This document shows positions 1-8,357 of a DNA stretch of 64,000 nucleotides, in pieces. The position numbers and the translations under genes are program-made. Below the pieces are notes generated by a model. It saw only the letters and a list, made by a program, of their open reading frames with translations. It was not told the DNA's origin and searched no databases. Position 1 is the stretch's first letter, and each line of letters starts with the position of its first letter. The DNA comes from Bacteroidetes Order II. bacterium (GTDB lineage Bacteria > Bacteroidota > Rhodothermia > Rhodothermales > UBA2364): the NCBI GenBank assembly GCA_016788705.1, contig JAEUSQ010000053.1:1-64000 (forward strand). Direction: 5' to 3'.

Positions 1-93
1 CATCCGCACTGCTTCTTGCTTGAACGCCCTGTCATACTTGCGCCGCAACCGGTTCGCACTTGCAGGACTTACTGCTTGTTCTTGTTTCTTCAT
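1..93 (-). CDS. IS3-family transposase OrfA, N-terminal part (truncated by window edge)
   Basis: Thirty-one codons from the ATG at 93 read MKKQEQAVSPASANRLRRKY and then a DRAFKQEAVRM segment. This is the start of the helix-turn-helix OrfA protein of IS3-family elements, which binds the element ends and is joined to the OrfB integrase by programmed frameshifting. No stop is present up to base 1. The decayed copy at 980-1366 shares the RAFKQE-VVRM motif, so the two elements are relatives in the same orientation. Confidence 0.7.
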   Translation of the reverse strand, partial: MKKQEQAVSPASANRLRRKYDRAFKQEAVRM

Positions 94-141
94 GACACAA
101 TATTAAGTTAGATTTGTGTCCGCCTAAATTAGACCACCTCA
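1..141 (-). mobile_element. IS3-family insertion sequence, one end (continues beyond window)
   Basis: The element is read on the minus strand and leaves the window at base 1. Its outer end is at base 141, where the minus strand begins TGAGGTGGTCTAATTT, a typical IS3-family terminal inverted repeat. The same end, slightly diverged (TGAGGCGGTCAGATTT), recurs at 1422 in front of a second orfA remnant, which fixes the boundary. The short leader between the end and the orfA start is about 48 bases. Whether this copy is intact cannot be judged from the window. Confidence 0.7.
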
Positions 142-189
142 ATACAACGTGACCAACGGAAACAGTCCCAAGGTTAGACCATAAACCAA

Positions 190-837
190 GAGCCGTTTCC
201 GGCGGGCGAGGTCCACATTGTCTGTAGTTATGGGAATTGATATTGGTGAAAATGGAGATATTTATACCTATAGCAAAGGATTTAAAAAATACAAATTTAT
301 GATTCATTAGGTGCAAAGAAAAGTTCTTTTGATATAGAAGACAATTTTTCGCTTGCAAACAGGCATGTTGCAACAAACAGCATTCGGTACGTCAAGAATA
401 ACATGTATATATCCTTGCCTTTTTCCTCAAATCTGTTAAAATATACCATTACAGGACAATTTTTAGGATCCTCTAATATCCAACATTCATCCCTGCGGAT
501 GGCCAAAAGTGATCTCAAAAATAAAGACGATTTTAGCCCAATCTTTCAACTATCCCTAAGCCTTGGCTCACATAAGTTTGGCAATAACACACTTCTTACC
601 TTCTTTAACTCCTTCAATGTAAAAAGGAAGCCAGAAGCAAGATATTCGGTGATGCTGCTTGACGAGGATGGTAACCAAAAATCTTTTGTATCAACAAGTA
701 TTTCTGTATTGGCTACTCACAATGACCAACTATATGCCTTCCGTGAAACCACCAAACAAGAATCGGATAAAATTTGTCTTAAGTGCGGAGGAATGGCCAA
801 TCCTGGACTGGCGGTGTATGACTTTAAGTGTAAGTAA
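190..837 (+). pseudogene. decayed hypothetical gene between two IS3-type ends
   Basis: No single reading frame spans this stretch, but adjacent frames give a continuous protein-like text: EPFPAGEVHIVCSYG (frame ending near 232), then GIDIGENGDIYTYSKGF (230-306), then DSLGAKKSSFDIEDNFSLAN running on to the stop at 837. At least two frameshifts are needed, near 230 and 286-306. The open 3' part could be translated from an ATG at 403 (144 residues) but lacks the conserved start. The tail has a CLKCGG motif. I do not recognise the family; the GDIYTY and LYAF segments would suit a beta-propeller-like secreted protein, which is only a guess. It is AT-rich compared with the rest of the window. Confidence 0.4.
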
Positions 838-979
838 ATAACTAGATAGAGGCAGCATAAAATTTTGTAAAACTATTAAATTTGCTTATTTTACAAAAAA
901 ATTCATCCTCCCTCTCCCAAGATCATCATGCAGTCTTTTAAACACGTATTGAATATTTGCCCCTGTTCTTAACCTCTTG

Positions 980-1366
980 TGCCCAAGAAACCCAAATCCC
1001 GGAGCACGCTGCCATTGTGGAGAACTGGCCAAGATGTTCGTCTATAAACTCGTAGGTCTTCACGAGGTCGTCCGGCTGAAAATGGACAAGGTTTTTAAAA
1101 AATGTCACGTTCCGTCTCCGCTTCTTTCAGCCGCTTGAGCAACTGTTCCACCTCTTAACGGGCCGCATTCAGCCCGAGGCTGCTCTCCGATGCCGATAGC
1201 CCCAATTCCTTGCTCTTCCAGTTGTACAGCTCCTATTCGCTGACGCCGGAGAGCGGTTCGGCCACTTCTTTTATGACCCTGCCGTTTTGCAGCATCCTCA
1301 CTACCTCTTGCTTGAATGCCCTCTTGCGGCACAAGCGGTTTACACTAACAGCACTTGCTTCTTCAT
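980..1366 (-). pseudogene. broken IS3-family orfA and start of orfB
   Basis: From the ATG at 1366 the minus strand starts MKKQ like the neighbouring copy, then hits an early stop. In another frame it continues KRAFKQEVVRMLQNGRV, IKEVAEPLSGVSE, stop, ELYNWKSKELGLS and EVEQLLKRLKEAETERDIF, the usual OrfA sequence ending in the coiled-coil segment before the frameshift site. About 30 bases later LVKTYEFIDEHLGQFST, with AACSGIWVS after it, matches the start of an OrfB integrase (Y-FI--H---F----C----VS). There are two in-frame stops, an internal deletion near the start and no catalytic domain. It cannot make an active transposase. Confidence 0.6.
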
Positions 1367-1422
1367 GACACAAAATTAAAAATTAAGTTTAGATCTGTGT
1401 CCGACTAAATCTGACCGCCTCA
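980..1422 (-). mobile_element. remnant of an IS3-family element
   Basis: The right end at 1422 carries an inverted repeat closely matching the one ending at 141. Inside lies a broken orfA followed at the expected distance by the first codons of orfB; similarity stops near 980, so most of orfB and the other end are deleted. The copy has the same orientation as the element at 1-141, so the two could once have bracketed the decayed gene between them. Confidence 0.6.
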
Positions 1423-1426
1423 GTAA

Positions 1427-1605
1427 GATATAATTCTTGCTTTTGAAAATGTTATTAGTGGACATTGGGAATGTAAAACATACTACAAGTTTTTTCATGC
1501 CAATAATACTAATCAAAAAAATGCAAAATAGCAATTTGACAAAATCTTGTATTAGCGCGCGAAGAATTAGGCACTGGAATTTTTGACGATTTGAAAGACA
1601 AATGA
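1427..1605 (+). pseudogene. short gene fragments next to the IS remnant
   Basis: Directly after the IS end one frame reads DIILAFENVISGHWECKTYY and continues to a stop at 1531; a second frame then reads LAREELGTGIFDDLKDK to a stop at 1605. Both look like protein text but neither has a start. They are best seen as C-terminal debris of one or two genes cut by the IS insertion. The family is not recognised. The rest of the 1423-1827 interval is AT-rich and holds nothing else I can support apart from the upstream region of the glycosyltransferase. Confidence 0.25.
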
Positions 1606-1827
1606 ATTGATGGAATCGAGTTTTGAAAATATTTAGATTACAATAAGAAACGTTAAACGTTTTTAAAAATCTTTTTAGGAGCTTTGGAACTATTCACCTT
1701 ATTTACTTAAATCAAGTTCTGTGCTTCTATCAAAATTTGCGCTTTATTGACAGTAAATTGCTTTGGAATTACCACTTTTGGATAGATTTCAATCGTGATC
1801 TACAATGAACAAAAACTTCCGTAAAAA

Positions 1828-3054
1828 ATGAAAATATCAATTCTGACAATGGGAACTCGTGGGGATGTACAGCCATATGCAGTATTAGGGCAGGCGCTCC
1901 AACAAAGAGGACACGACGTAACGTTATCCACAGCAAAGAATTTTGAAACATTTGTTAGGGCATATGGAATTGGCTTTAAACCTGTTGAAGCGGATTTTCA
2001 GGCCATTTTAGACTCGGAAGAAGGTAAAAAAATGATGAAGGGTAATCCTTTTACAATAAAGAAAAACCTCAATACGTGGATTTATCCACTCATCACCAAC
2101 TCTTTAATAGAGTTTTACACCTTATCCCAAGAAAGCGATTTGGTTCTATATCATGTAAAAACTTTGGCGGACAGTTTTGCCGACCAGTTTCCTAACAAAA
2201 TGATACGTGCTTCTGTTCTACCTATTATTGAACCAACCAATTACTTCCCAAATCCTGCTTTTAGTGGATTACCTATACCTGATTTTTTAAACAGATTGAC
2301 CTATACATTTTCAAAACTCAGCATAAAATTATTGTCTAACCCCATTGGCCGATTTAGAAAAAAATTTAATCTACCTAAAAAATTTCAGGTCCCGGTTGTT
2401 AAGAACATCTATGGAATAAGTCCAACCTTCTTGCCCATTCCGAATGATTATCCTGAAAATTCAGCATTTTTAGGATTTTGGTTTGGCACCTCAAATGAAG
2501 AAATCTCACCTGATCTGAATGATTTTATACACGCAGGTGAGCCACCTTTGCTCCTGACATTCGGAAGTATGCCCTTCAAAAGCAAAATGGATATACAAAC
2601 CGCTATTTTGAAACTGACAGAACAATTAGGTGTAAGACTAATTGTCGTAAAGGGTTGGGGATTAACACAAACAGAACGTCTTGAAGTTTCACCAAAGATC
2701 AAAGTAATAAGTGGTGCACCTTATGAAAAATTATTCCCTTTGGTAAAGGCCGTCATTCATCATGGAGGTATAGGCACTACGGCAGAATGCTTAAGAGCAG
2801 GTAAACCTTTTATGATCTGCCCCATTTTACATCCAATTGGAGACCAACAATTTTGGGGAGACCTATCATTTAGCAAAGGGCTTGCTGTGGAGCCAATACC
2901 CCTCAGTAAAATGACTGAAAAAAAATTAATCGAGCGCGTAAGAGAACTGATTAATAATCCAACATTATATGAAAACGCTCAAAACATTAAAACAAAAATA
3001 GATTATGAAAACGGCGTACTTAATACGTGTATTGAAATTGAAAAATATAGATAA
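1828..3054 (+). CDS. GT1-type glycosyltransferase (sterol/macrolide glucosyltransferase-like)
   Basis: A 408-residue protein that probably transfers a sugar from a UDP-sugar to a small lipophilic acceptor (sterol, flavonoid, macrolide or similar). The N-terminus MKISILTMGTRGDVQPY is the hallmark Rossmann start of the GT28/GT1 group, with the GTRGDVQP acceptor-side motif. The C-terminal half has the donor-binding motif HHGGIGTT at residues 311-318, followed by GDQQFWGD, which takes the place of the usual DQ sugar-contact pair. There is no signal peptide or membrane segment. It stands alone, is clearly AT-richer than genes from 4 kb onward, and lies beside IS debris, which suggests horizontal acquisition. 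The acceptor cannot be predicted. Confidence 0.85.
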   Translation: MKISILTMGTRGDVQPYAVLGQALQQRGHDVTLSTAKNFETFVRAYGIGFKPVEADFQAILDSEEGKKMMKGNPFTIKKNLNTWIYPLITNSLIEFYTLSQESDLVLYHVKTLADSFADQFPNKMIRASVLPIIEPTNYFPNPAFSGLPIPDFLNRLTYTFSKLSIKLLSNPIGRFRKKFNLPKKFQVPVVKNIYGISPTFLPIPNDYPENSAFLGFWFGTSNEEISPDLNDFIHAGEPPLLLTFGSMPFKSKMDIQTAILKLTEQLGVRLIVVKGWGLTQTERLEVSPKIKVISGAPYEKLFPLVKAVIHHGGIGTTAECLRAGKPFMICPILHPIGDQQFWGDLSFSKGLAVEPIPLSKMTEKKLIERVRELINNPTLYENAQNIKTKIDYENGVLNTCIEIEKYR

Positions 3055-3177
3055 CAGAACATGACTACATATAGCCACAAAAGCCCATCCTGCGAAGCCA
3101 ATACTTGTCTATATGCCCATGTAATGTTTAGTGAAATTATTACGGGCATTATAAACTATGGTAAAACGACATGTTAT

Positions 3178-3425
3178 CTAATGGCAAATTCAATCTTCAA
3201 CTGCAACAGTTTTTTGTCTAAGTAAAGCCTTTTTTGATGTAAAAAATAACTCTATAAATGGTCGGTAAATACCCAATATTTATTTGGAGTCAATATTTTT
3301 TACAGCTCCCCTATAATCGCATTCAGAAAGTAAAAAAATGTAAACTCCTTCGAAAGGGTACCTAAAAAAGGGCTTACGAAGGAGTCTATCAACCTAATGG
3401 CGAATTCTATTTTCAGTTTGCTTAG
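3178..3425 (-). repeat. imperfect direct repeat encoding LKIEFAIR-like C-termini
   Basis: The segments starting CTAATGG at 3178 and 3394 are imperfect copies of about 25 bases. On the minus strand both translate to an LKIEFAIR tail: LDKKLLQLKIEFAIR followed by a stop for the first, and AEDYLSKLKIEFAIR for the second. The adjacent gene at 3465-4034 ends in LKMEIGWTIAL, which aligns loosely. These may be 3' scraps of tandem duplicates of that gene. The rest of the 3055-3464 interval shows only a terminator-like hairpin and AT-rich sequence. Confidence 0.35.
3332..3385 (-). terminator. terminator-like hairpin after the 7.3-3.5 kb minus-strand genes
   Basis: A perfect 9-base inverted repeat, ACTCCTTCG at 3344-3352 and CGAAGGAGT at 3377-3385, is followed on the minus strand by TTTACATTTTTTT. 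It lies about 80 bases past the stop of the 3465-4034 gene, where the transcript from 7.3 kb would end. The loop is long (24 bases). Confidence 0.55.
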
Positions 3426-3464
3426 GTAGTCCTCAGCAGTTGCTTACCTTTTATTTTTCACAAT

Positions 3465-4034
3465 CTACTCAATTTTACTGAGCGCAATTGTCCAACCAAT
3501 TTCCATCTTTAGAATAAGCGGATGCTGCGCATTTTTGGTGATCCAAAGTTTTTCTTTCCCATCTTCGCTAACCACATAGAGGGCATCTAATACATTTTCT
3601 CCCATTTTAAATGCGGTTGCTTCGGTGGTTGGTTGGGCTGTAAACTTTTTTTTGCCAGATCCTGCATTAAATTGAATTGTCTTGCCCTTGGTAAACAACT
3701 CATATGCTTCACGCGAAATAAACCCAGCAGTGAAGTCTTCTAATTTTTTATTACCTGGATTGTAAAAATTGTCTAAAGCCATTGCTTTATTCATTGCAGG
3801 TATTTTGAGTGATACATGCCCTTTATATTGTGGGCCTAAGGTCATGTTCCATTTGTATTCGACCGATTTATCGGCCCCAGTAATCTCCATGATGAACTGA
3901 TATTTTGTCCCACCAAAATTGACATCATAGGTGTATTTTGCGCCTTTCTTTACATCAATGGGCGCATCTTGTGCGGACACAAAGGCGGTGGCCCAAAGGG
4001 CCAATACAAAGAATAGAATAGTTTTTTTTAGCAT
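3465..4034 (-). CDS. secreted protein of unknown function
   Basis: A 189-residue protein with a clear signal peptide (MLKKTILFFVLALWATAFVSA, cut before QDA), so it is exported to the periplasm or outer membrane. The mature part, about 168 residues, is rich in beta-strand patterns, for example YTYDVNFGGTKYQFIMEITG and LWITKNAQHPLILKMEIGW. The final part, a carrier-like sheet with 'KLWITKN..HPLILKMEI', recalls DUF3108-like or LolA/LppX-like folds, but I cannot assign a family. It follows the nitroreductase-family gene by about 30 bases on the same strand and is probably the last gene of that operon. Confidence 0.7.
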   Translation of the reverse strand: MLKKTILFFVLALWATAFVSAQDAPIDVKKGAKYTYDVNFGGTKYQFIMEITGADKSVEYKWNMTLGPQYKGHVSLKIPAMNKAMALDNFYNPGNKKLEDFTAGFISREAYELFTKGKTIQFNAGSGKKKFTAQPTTEATAFKMGENVLDALYVVSEDGKEKLWITKNAQHPLILKMEIGWTIALSKIE

Positions 4035-4064
4035 AATGATAAAATATTTAAATGGTAAATAGGT

Positions 4065-4742
4065 TTATTCGTACCAAACGGACAGTTCAGCAAGTGGTTT
4101 TCGAGCAAAATCAGGGACAGTGGCATCCATGGCCGGATATCCTACTGGAAACAGCATAAAGGGGCGTTCGTTTGCGGGGCGTTTTAACAAAGTGCTCAAA
4201 AAGCCCATCGGACTGGGGGTGTGGGTCAGGGTCACCAAACCCATGTGATGAATCGCCGCAATAAACAGGCCACAAGCAATACCACAGCTCTCCTGAACAT
4301 AATAATTTTTTTGTTTTCCACCATCGGGTGTTACGCCATGCACCTCCTCGAAGCAAACGACCAACCAAGGGGCCTGTTCTAAGAATGGTTTTTCCCAGTT
4401 GGTGCCGATGGGGGCCAAAGCCTTTAGCCATTCTTGGGGCATACGCGATTCGTATGACCGACGTTCTTCGGCCTCGACAGCCACCCGGAGCTGATGCTTG
4501 AGTGACGCATTCGAAATAGCCACAAACTTCCACGGTTGGCGATGAGCTCCACTTGGCGCGGTTCCCGCTGTCTGGATGGCCCGTTCGATACAGACACGCG
4601 GTACGGGAGCATCCGAAAAAAAGCGTACCGATCGTCGTTTGTTCATCAATTGAAAAAAATCCGATGCACGTTTTGTCATTTCTGCCTCCGGCAGACGCTC
4701 AAACGCCAACGGAATATGAGGGGATGTGGGATGGTTTTCCAT
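4065..4742 (-). CDS. nitroreductase-family flavoprotein, iodotyrosine deiodinase-like
   Basis: A 225-residue FMN enzyme. RRSVRFFSDAPVP and TAPSGAHRQPWKFV are the FMN-phosphate-binding signatures of the iodotyrosine deiodinase (IYD) branch. The three residues that hold the zwitterion of halotyrosine in IYD appear conserved: Glu93 and Tyr97 with IYD spacing (EERRSY), and Lys118 in TNWEK. The C-terminus LPVGYP-type (FPVGYPAMDATVP) also matches. The likely activity is reductive dehalogenation of halogenated tyrosines or a related flavin reduction. The ATG at 4742, with AGAGG nine bases upstream, is preferred over an in-frame TTG at 4763 that would overlap the peptidase stop. It lies between a secreted peptidase and a secreted protein. 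Confidence 0.85.
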   Translation of the reverse strand: MENHPTSPHIPLAFERLPEAEMTKRASDFFQLMNKRRSVRFFSDAPVPRVCIERAIQTAGTAPSGAHRQPWKFVAISNASLKHQLRVAVEAEERRSYESRMPQEWLKALAPIGTNWEKPFLEQAPWLVVCFEEVHGVTPDGGKQKNYYVQESCGIACGLFIAAIHHMGLVTLTHTPSPMGFLSTLLKRPANERPFMLFPVGYPAMDATVPDFARKPLAELSVWYE

Positions 4743-4759
4743 TATCGTGCCTCTTCGGT

Positions 4760-7297
4760 TCAATAAGTCCTACCTAAAAAGATGGCATTGAGCATCAGCC
4801 CATTCATCCCATACCAAAATGCGCGAAAATTTGGATTATCGGCAAAGAGCACTACATTTCCCCGACCGCTTTTTCTGGAAATCAATGCGGCGGTTCCTTT
4901 TATTTCCTGCAACATTTCGTCAGAGACATAACCGCTTATATAAGGCTGATCGGTATATCGGGCGACGGTTGCACCAGGAACAGCAGAGACCTGATACAAA
5001 GTTTCAGAGGATTTAAAAAGAGCCATTTTCTCGTTCTGACCAAAGGCCAATGGGTGTGTCAGATCGAGTTTTGCCTCAAAAATAGCTCCTGCAATATTTT
5101 GTGCACCACGGGTACGTGATAGGTTTTCAAAAGGCACATTTCGCAAATCTAAAGGCTTGGGTTCTTTTATTTTTTCGTCGGTTAGGTTATTCCGGATAGC
5201 CCACTGTGCCGCACCTTGAAGGGCAATCAGGGTGTTCCCTTCTGCGAGCCAAGTTTTTAACTTCTCGGCTGCGCCATTCGGATACGTTCCCTCCGAAAGA
5301 ATGAGGACATTGTATGGGTCTAAATCAAGCCGATTTAAATCACTGGCCTCCAGTAACGAAACCGGCATTTTCATGCGTTCCGTGATTAAATGCCATGCTT
5401 CTCCCGCATTATTGCTATTAATTCCGCCACCTGTAAAAAGCCCGATGGTTGGCTTAGACAAGACCGGCATATTTCCACTTCCCAAATCCGGGCCATCCGG
5501 TGTATATCCTGTTTCGGCGGCATAAAAATCTACGCCTTCAGCCTCGGCAATAGACGTTAATTTACCCATTAATAGGTCGCCCTTATCGCCCAATACGGGA
5601 ATCACAATAGTTCCACGTTCAAAGGATTGCTTTTTCCCATTGATATCCAGTGTAAACGGCAGTTTACTCATCCGCGTTTGTATCCCCGCTTGCTGCAATT
5701 GATACAAGGCCCTCGGCGTATAGTAATCCCCCCAAGGAAGCAAATAAGCATACACATTGGCCGAACGCCCCCATATCTGTCCTTTTTTCCGGAGGGGCTC
5801 TTGCATCCGATCACCCAATAACGGAGCTATGTTATTGGTTAATTCCTGATACGGAACGGCAAATGCCAACGGCATCGTCCATGTAGAAATATCATAGAAG
5901 AGGGAATCCCGAAATTGGGTGTTTTTTTCCATGATGCCTTTCAATAAACGCGCTTGAGTTTGCTCCATTGGAATTACGTACCCACTTTTGATTACACCCA
6001 CACTCCCTTTCAGCCGATGAATGACCACCTGATGGCGTAGCAGCATGTTGACCAATTCCATCGTTCGATTTGGATAACGGCTATCATCCAAAACATACGC
6101 CTTTACTGAATTGTTTTTCCCCACTTCCTTTGCTTCACGGTAAAATCCGCGCATATGATGTAAAAAATCCTCGCGCATCGCGCTTAGTCCAGTCATCGAA
6201 GACAACGAAGCAACAAACTGATTCAGCACGGTTTGCGCATAATGCAATGCTCCAGAAGCTGTTTCCCGTACCAAGGCACGACTCGATGCCTGTTCGAACA
6301 AGATGCCCACGGCTCCATTGATGTCTGGAAAGGTAGAACCTTTACCATAATAATAGTCATCAAAATTTTCTCTTGTAAAATATAAAGAACCGATCTGGTC
6401 CAAAAAGCGGGCATGGAACTCGGCCAACTTTTCGGTTAGGGTGATATTCCCTTGCGGTGTGAGTGGATTTGTACTGGCTGGGATACCTGGCTGAAAGAAA
6501 AAGGTGGACTCACTCCCCATTTCGTGATGGTCCGTCAGCAATTGCGGCCGCCACTGATAAAACGTTTCAATTCTTCCTTTAGATTCGGGATGCACCGTCA
6601 GCACCCAGTCTCGGTTCAGGTCGAACCAATATTTGTTGGTTCTGCCACCCGGCCAAGGCTCGTTGTGCTCGGCATCACGGGGGTCGCTGTTTGGCACGGC
6701 GCCGCGCATCCGGTTGACATGGTCCACAAATCGGGCCCTCCCGTCTGGATTCATACAAGGGTCCAATAAAATCACGGTTTTATCCAAGATTGCCTCCAGT
6801 TCTGGGCCTTGGCCAGCAGCCAAATAATACAGGAACAACAAAGAGGCATCGGTTCCACTTGCTTCGTTTCCATGTACCGAGTATCCCGCATACCAAACGG
6901 CAGGCATTTGTTTCAACACAGCATCGGTAACGCGTTCGGGTTCATGAACCAACCGCAGGTTTTCTTGCCGAATGGTTTCTATGCGTGCATGATTTGCCGG
7001 ACTACTAATCGTGGCCACTACCAACGGGCGGCCCTCGTAACTGTAGGCATAGGTTCGGAGCGTTATCCGATTGCTGGCCGCTGCAATGGCCTCGGCATAC
7101 CGCACCACTTCATCGGGCCGGCTCTGCCGCGCACCCACTTTATATCCCAAAATGGATTCAGGAGTTGGAATTTTGGGATCAAATCCGGTAATGCCAGAAG
7201 GCCGATAGTCCAAAACAAAAGGCATGGGTTGTGCATGTAGCCCAATGACGAGGCAAAAAAAACACCCCATCCAAAAAAGTACGCGGTTGGTTTTCAT
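4760..7297 (-). CDS. secreted M14-family zinc carboxypeptidase with C-terminal GATase1-like domain
   Basis: An 845-residue exported peptidase; the signal peptide ends at GLHAQ. The M14 domain (about residues 40-380) has the zinc motif H142-G-N-E145 (VHGNEASG), the NPDG and NRDW substrate-pocket motifs, a TDHHEMG segment with the third-ligand candidate His257/258, and GILFEQASSR with a plausible catalytic Glu. The C-terminal third (DPYNVLILSEGTYPNGAA, LKTWLAEGNTLIAL) matches the class-I glutamine-amidotransferase-like fold that many Bacteroidota M14 proteins carry, without an obvious catalytic Cys. It is the first gene of a minus-strand operon with the IYD-like gene 17 bases downstream. It probably trims peptides outside the cytoplasm. 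Confidence 0.88.
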   Translation of the reverse strand: MKTNRVLFWMGCFFCLVIGLHAQPMPFVLDYRPSGITGFDPKIPTPESILGYKVGARQSRPDEVVRYAEAIAAASNRITLRTYAYSYEGRPLVVATISSPANHARIETIRQENLRLVHEPERVTDAVLKQMPAVWYAGYSVHGNEASGTDASLLFLYYLAAGQGPELEAILDKTVILLDPCMNPDGRARFVDHVNRMRGAVPNSDPRDAEHNEPWPGGRTNKYWFDLNRDWVLTVHPESKGRIETFYQWRPQLLTDHHEMGSESTFFFQPGIPASTNPLTPQGNITLTEKLAEFHARFLDQIGSLYFTRENFDDYYYGKGSTFPDINGAVGILFEQASSRALVRETASGALHYAQTVLNQFVASLSSMTGLSAMREDFLHHMRGFYREAKEVGKNNSVKAYVLDDSRYPNRTMELVNMLLRHQVVIHRLKGSVGVIKSGYVIPMEQTQARLLKGIMEKNTQFRDSLFYDISTWTMPLAFAVPYQELTNNIAPLLGDRMQEPLRKKGQIWGRSANVYAYLLPWGDYYTPRALYQLQQAGIQTRMSKLPFTLDINGKKQSFERGTIVIPVLGDKGDLLMGKLTSIAEAEGVDFYAAETGYTPDGPDLGSGNMPVLSKPTIGLFTGGGINSNNAGEAWHLITERMKMPVSLLEASDLNRLDLDPYNVLILSEGTYPNGAAEKLKTWLAEGNTLIALQGAAQWAIRNNLTDEKIKEPKPLDLRNVPFENLSRTRGAQNIAGAIFEAKLDLTHPLAFGQNEKMALFKSSETLYQVSAVPGATVARYTDQPYISGYVSDEMLQEIKGTAALISRKSGRGNVVLFADNPNFRAFWYGMNGLMLNAIFLGRTY

Positions 7298-7675
7298 ACG
7301 TAGGTATTGCTGATGACCATTAGGCTGGTAAAACTACGAATCAAGCCTCCAGACTACAAGTTTATTTATCCGTCTTTTGGTCTTCTTTTCCACTTTTAGG
7401 ATAAAACGGCCATACTACTCCTGTTCAATAAACCAAGGACATCGGTAACAAAGTAGGGTTGTATGGATTTTCTGTCCCCCCCTTGCCGCTACGTCGTTAC
7501 TCATAAACTTCCTTTAAGTATGAATAGCACAAATTTTTTATTTTAACTCCTTTCGACAGCGATCGTAGGCCCACTCTTTGGCATGAGCATTACAAGGCTA
7601 ATGTGCGAAAAACGTCAAATCTTTGGGTAAAATTCCGTTTTCAGAAACCAATTGATGGTTTTTTTCGTTTTAACT
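7298..7675. other. divergent intergenic region
   Basis: This is the gap between the divergent M14 peptidase (minus) and zinc-ribbon (plus) genes. It is T-rich with no convincing reading frame, RNA gene or strong hairpin. Upstream in-frame codons from 7603 extend the zinc-ribbon gene but carry no conserved sequence, so they are treated as leader. Confidence 0.4.
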
Positions 7676-7709
7676 TTTGCATGACTAACTGGTACACCGC
7701 TATATATAG
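7676..7709 (+). promoter_or_regulatory. possible promoter of the zinc-ribbon gene
   Basis: TTTG at 7676-7679 and TATATATA at 7701-7708, 21 bases apart, resemble the Bacteroidota -33 TTTG and a -7 TA-rich element. A start near 7715 would leave a 38-base leader before the ATG at 7753. Confidence 0.25.
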
Positions 7710-7752
7710 CCAACATGCCATTGCTCTGAACTTGAACACGTCAGTTAAAAAT

Positions 7753-8280
7753 ATGGAATATCTAAAATGTAAAGCCTGTGGCTGTTTCAGCATGGTTCCG
7801 GTGGATGTGGAACTGGGGGATATGGAGGACTTTACGGCCGATATGATGGCCGATGAGGACGAGGCGGAAAATAACCTGAGTTTAGATGAATTGCTTCAGG
7901 CGAATTTTGAACTCGATGATGATGATGATGATGCAGACTTGGACGAAGAGGAGGAGGAAGAGGAGGAGGATTCATCCCCACTTTCCGAGGCACTAATGGA
8001 ACAGGAAACGCGGTTTTTCTCTTGCCATGTTTGCGGAGACAACTGGCTTTCTATTAAGGAAGTACATCAGGACGGCGCCTGTAAAATTGTTTTTATCCAC
8101 CAAATGGGTGCTACCCCGATCTTGAAGCGCGTAGCGGACATGCAAACCCAAGTAGTCCTAAACCATCAAACTGTTGCCGAATGGTCTTATTTCCTTGATG
8201 ACAACGAGGTGGATGAAACAGAATGGCTACACCAATTGGATAATCGCCGACATATTCTGAAGGCCATTTGCTCGAATTAA
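7753..8280 (+). CDS. zinc-ribbon protein with a long acidic insert, function unknown
   Basis: A 175-residue cytoplasmic protein starting MEYLKCKACGCFSMVP. Two CXXC pairs, C6-KA-C9 (with C11) and C91-HV-C94, would make one zinc ribbon, but they are separated by about 80 residues that are mostly Asp and Glu, including D55-D60 and E65-E72. The C-terminal part (TPILKRVADMQTQVVLNHQ) is helical and not acidic. The start was chosen at the ATG next to the first CXXC; an in-frame ATG exists at 7681 but the added residues look like leader. The family is not recognised. A strong terminator follows, so it is probably monocistronic. Confidence 0.75.
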   Translation: MEYLKCKACGCFSMVPVDVELGDMEDFTADMMADEDEAENNLSLDELLQANFELDDDDDDADLDEEEEEEEEDSSPLSEALMEQETRFFSCHVCGDNWLSIKEVHQDGACKIVFIHQMGATPILKRVADMQTQVVLNHQTVAEWSYFLDDNEVDETEWLHQLDNRRHILKAICSN

Positions 8281-8301
8281 TTCCCTTTTAGGTTTGCTCA
8301 C

Positions 8302-8334
8302 AGCCCTTTCCTTAACAAAGGGCTTTTGTATTTT
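8302..8334 (+). terminator. rho-independent terminator
   Basis: AGCCCTTT (8302-8309) and AAAGGGCT (8317-8324) form a perfect 8-base stem with a 7-base loop, followed by TTTGTATTTTG. It sits 21 bases after the zinc-ribbon stop codon and separates it from the alkane hydroxylase-like gene. Confidence 0.85.
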
Positions 8335-8357
8335 GTTTGTGTCAAAAATGGACGTCC

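Noticed and set aside
950-1060. Plus-strand lipoprotein start (LFLTSCAQE, lipobox-like)
   Set aside because: The frame has no upstream start and breaks quickly. The opposite strand reads as the start of an IS3 OrfB at the correct place behind OrfA, which explains the sequence better.
3049-3179. Possible attC-like site: AGATAACA and TGTTATCT inverted repeat about 115 bases apart after the glycosyltransferase
   Set aside because: The arms do not match the attC consensus cores and the interior has no clear L boxes; only one such site was seen and no integrase.
3061-3228. Small plus-strand open frame (54 codons) after the glycosyltransferase
   Set aside because: It has a mixed hydrophilic sequence with many Cys, no family resemblance, and overlaps the repeat explained on the other strand.
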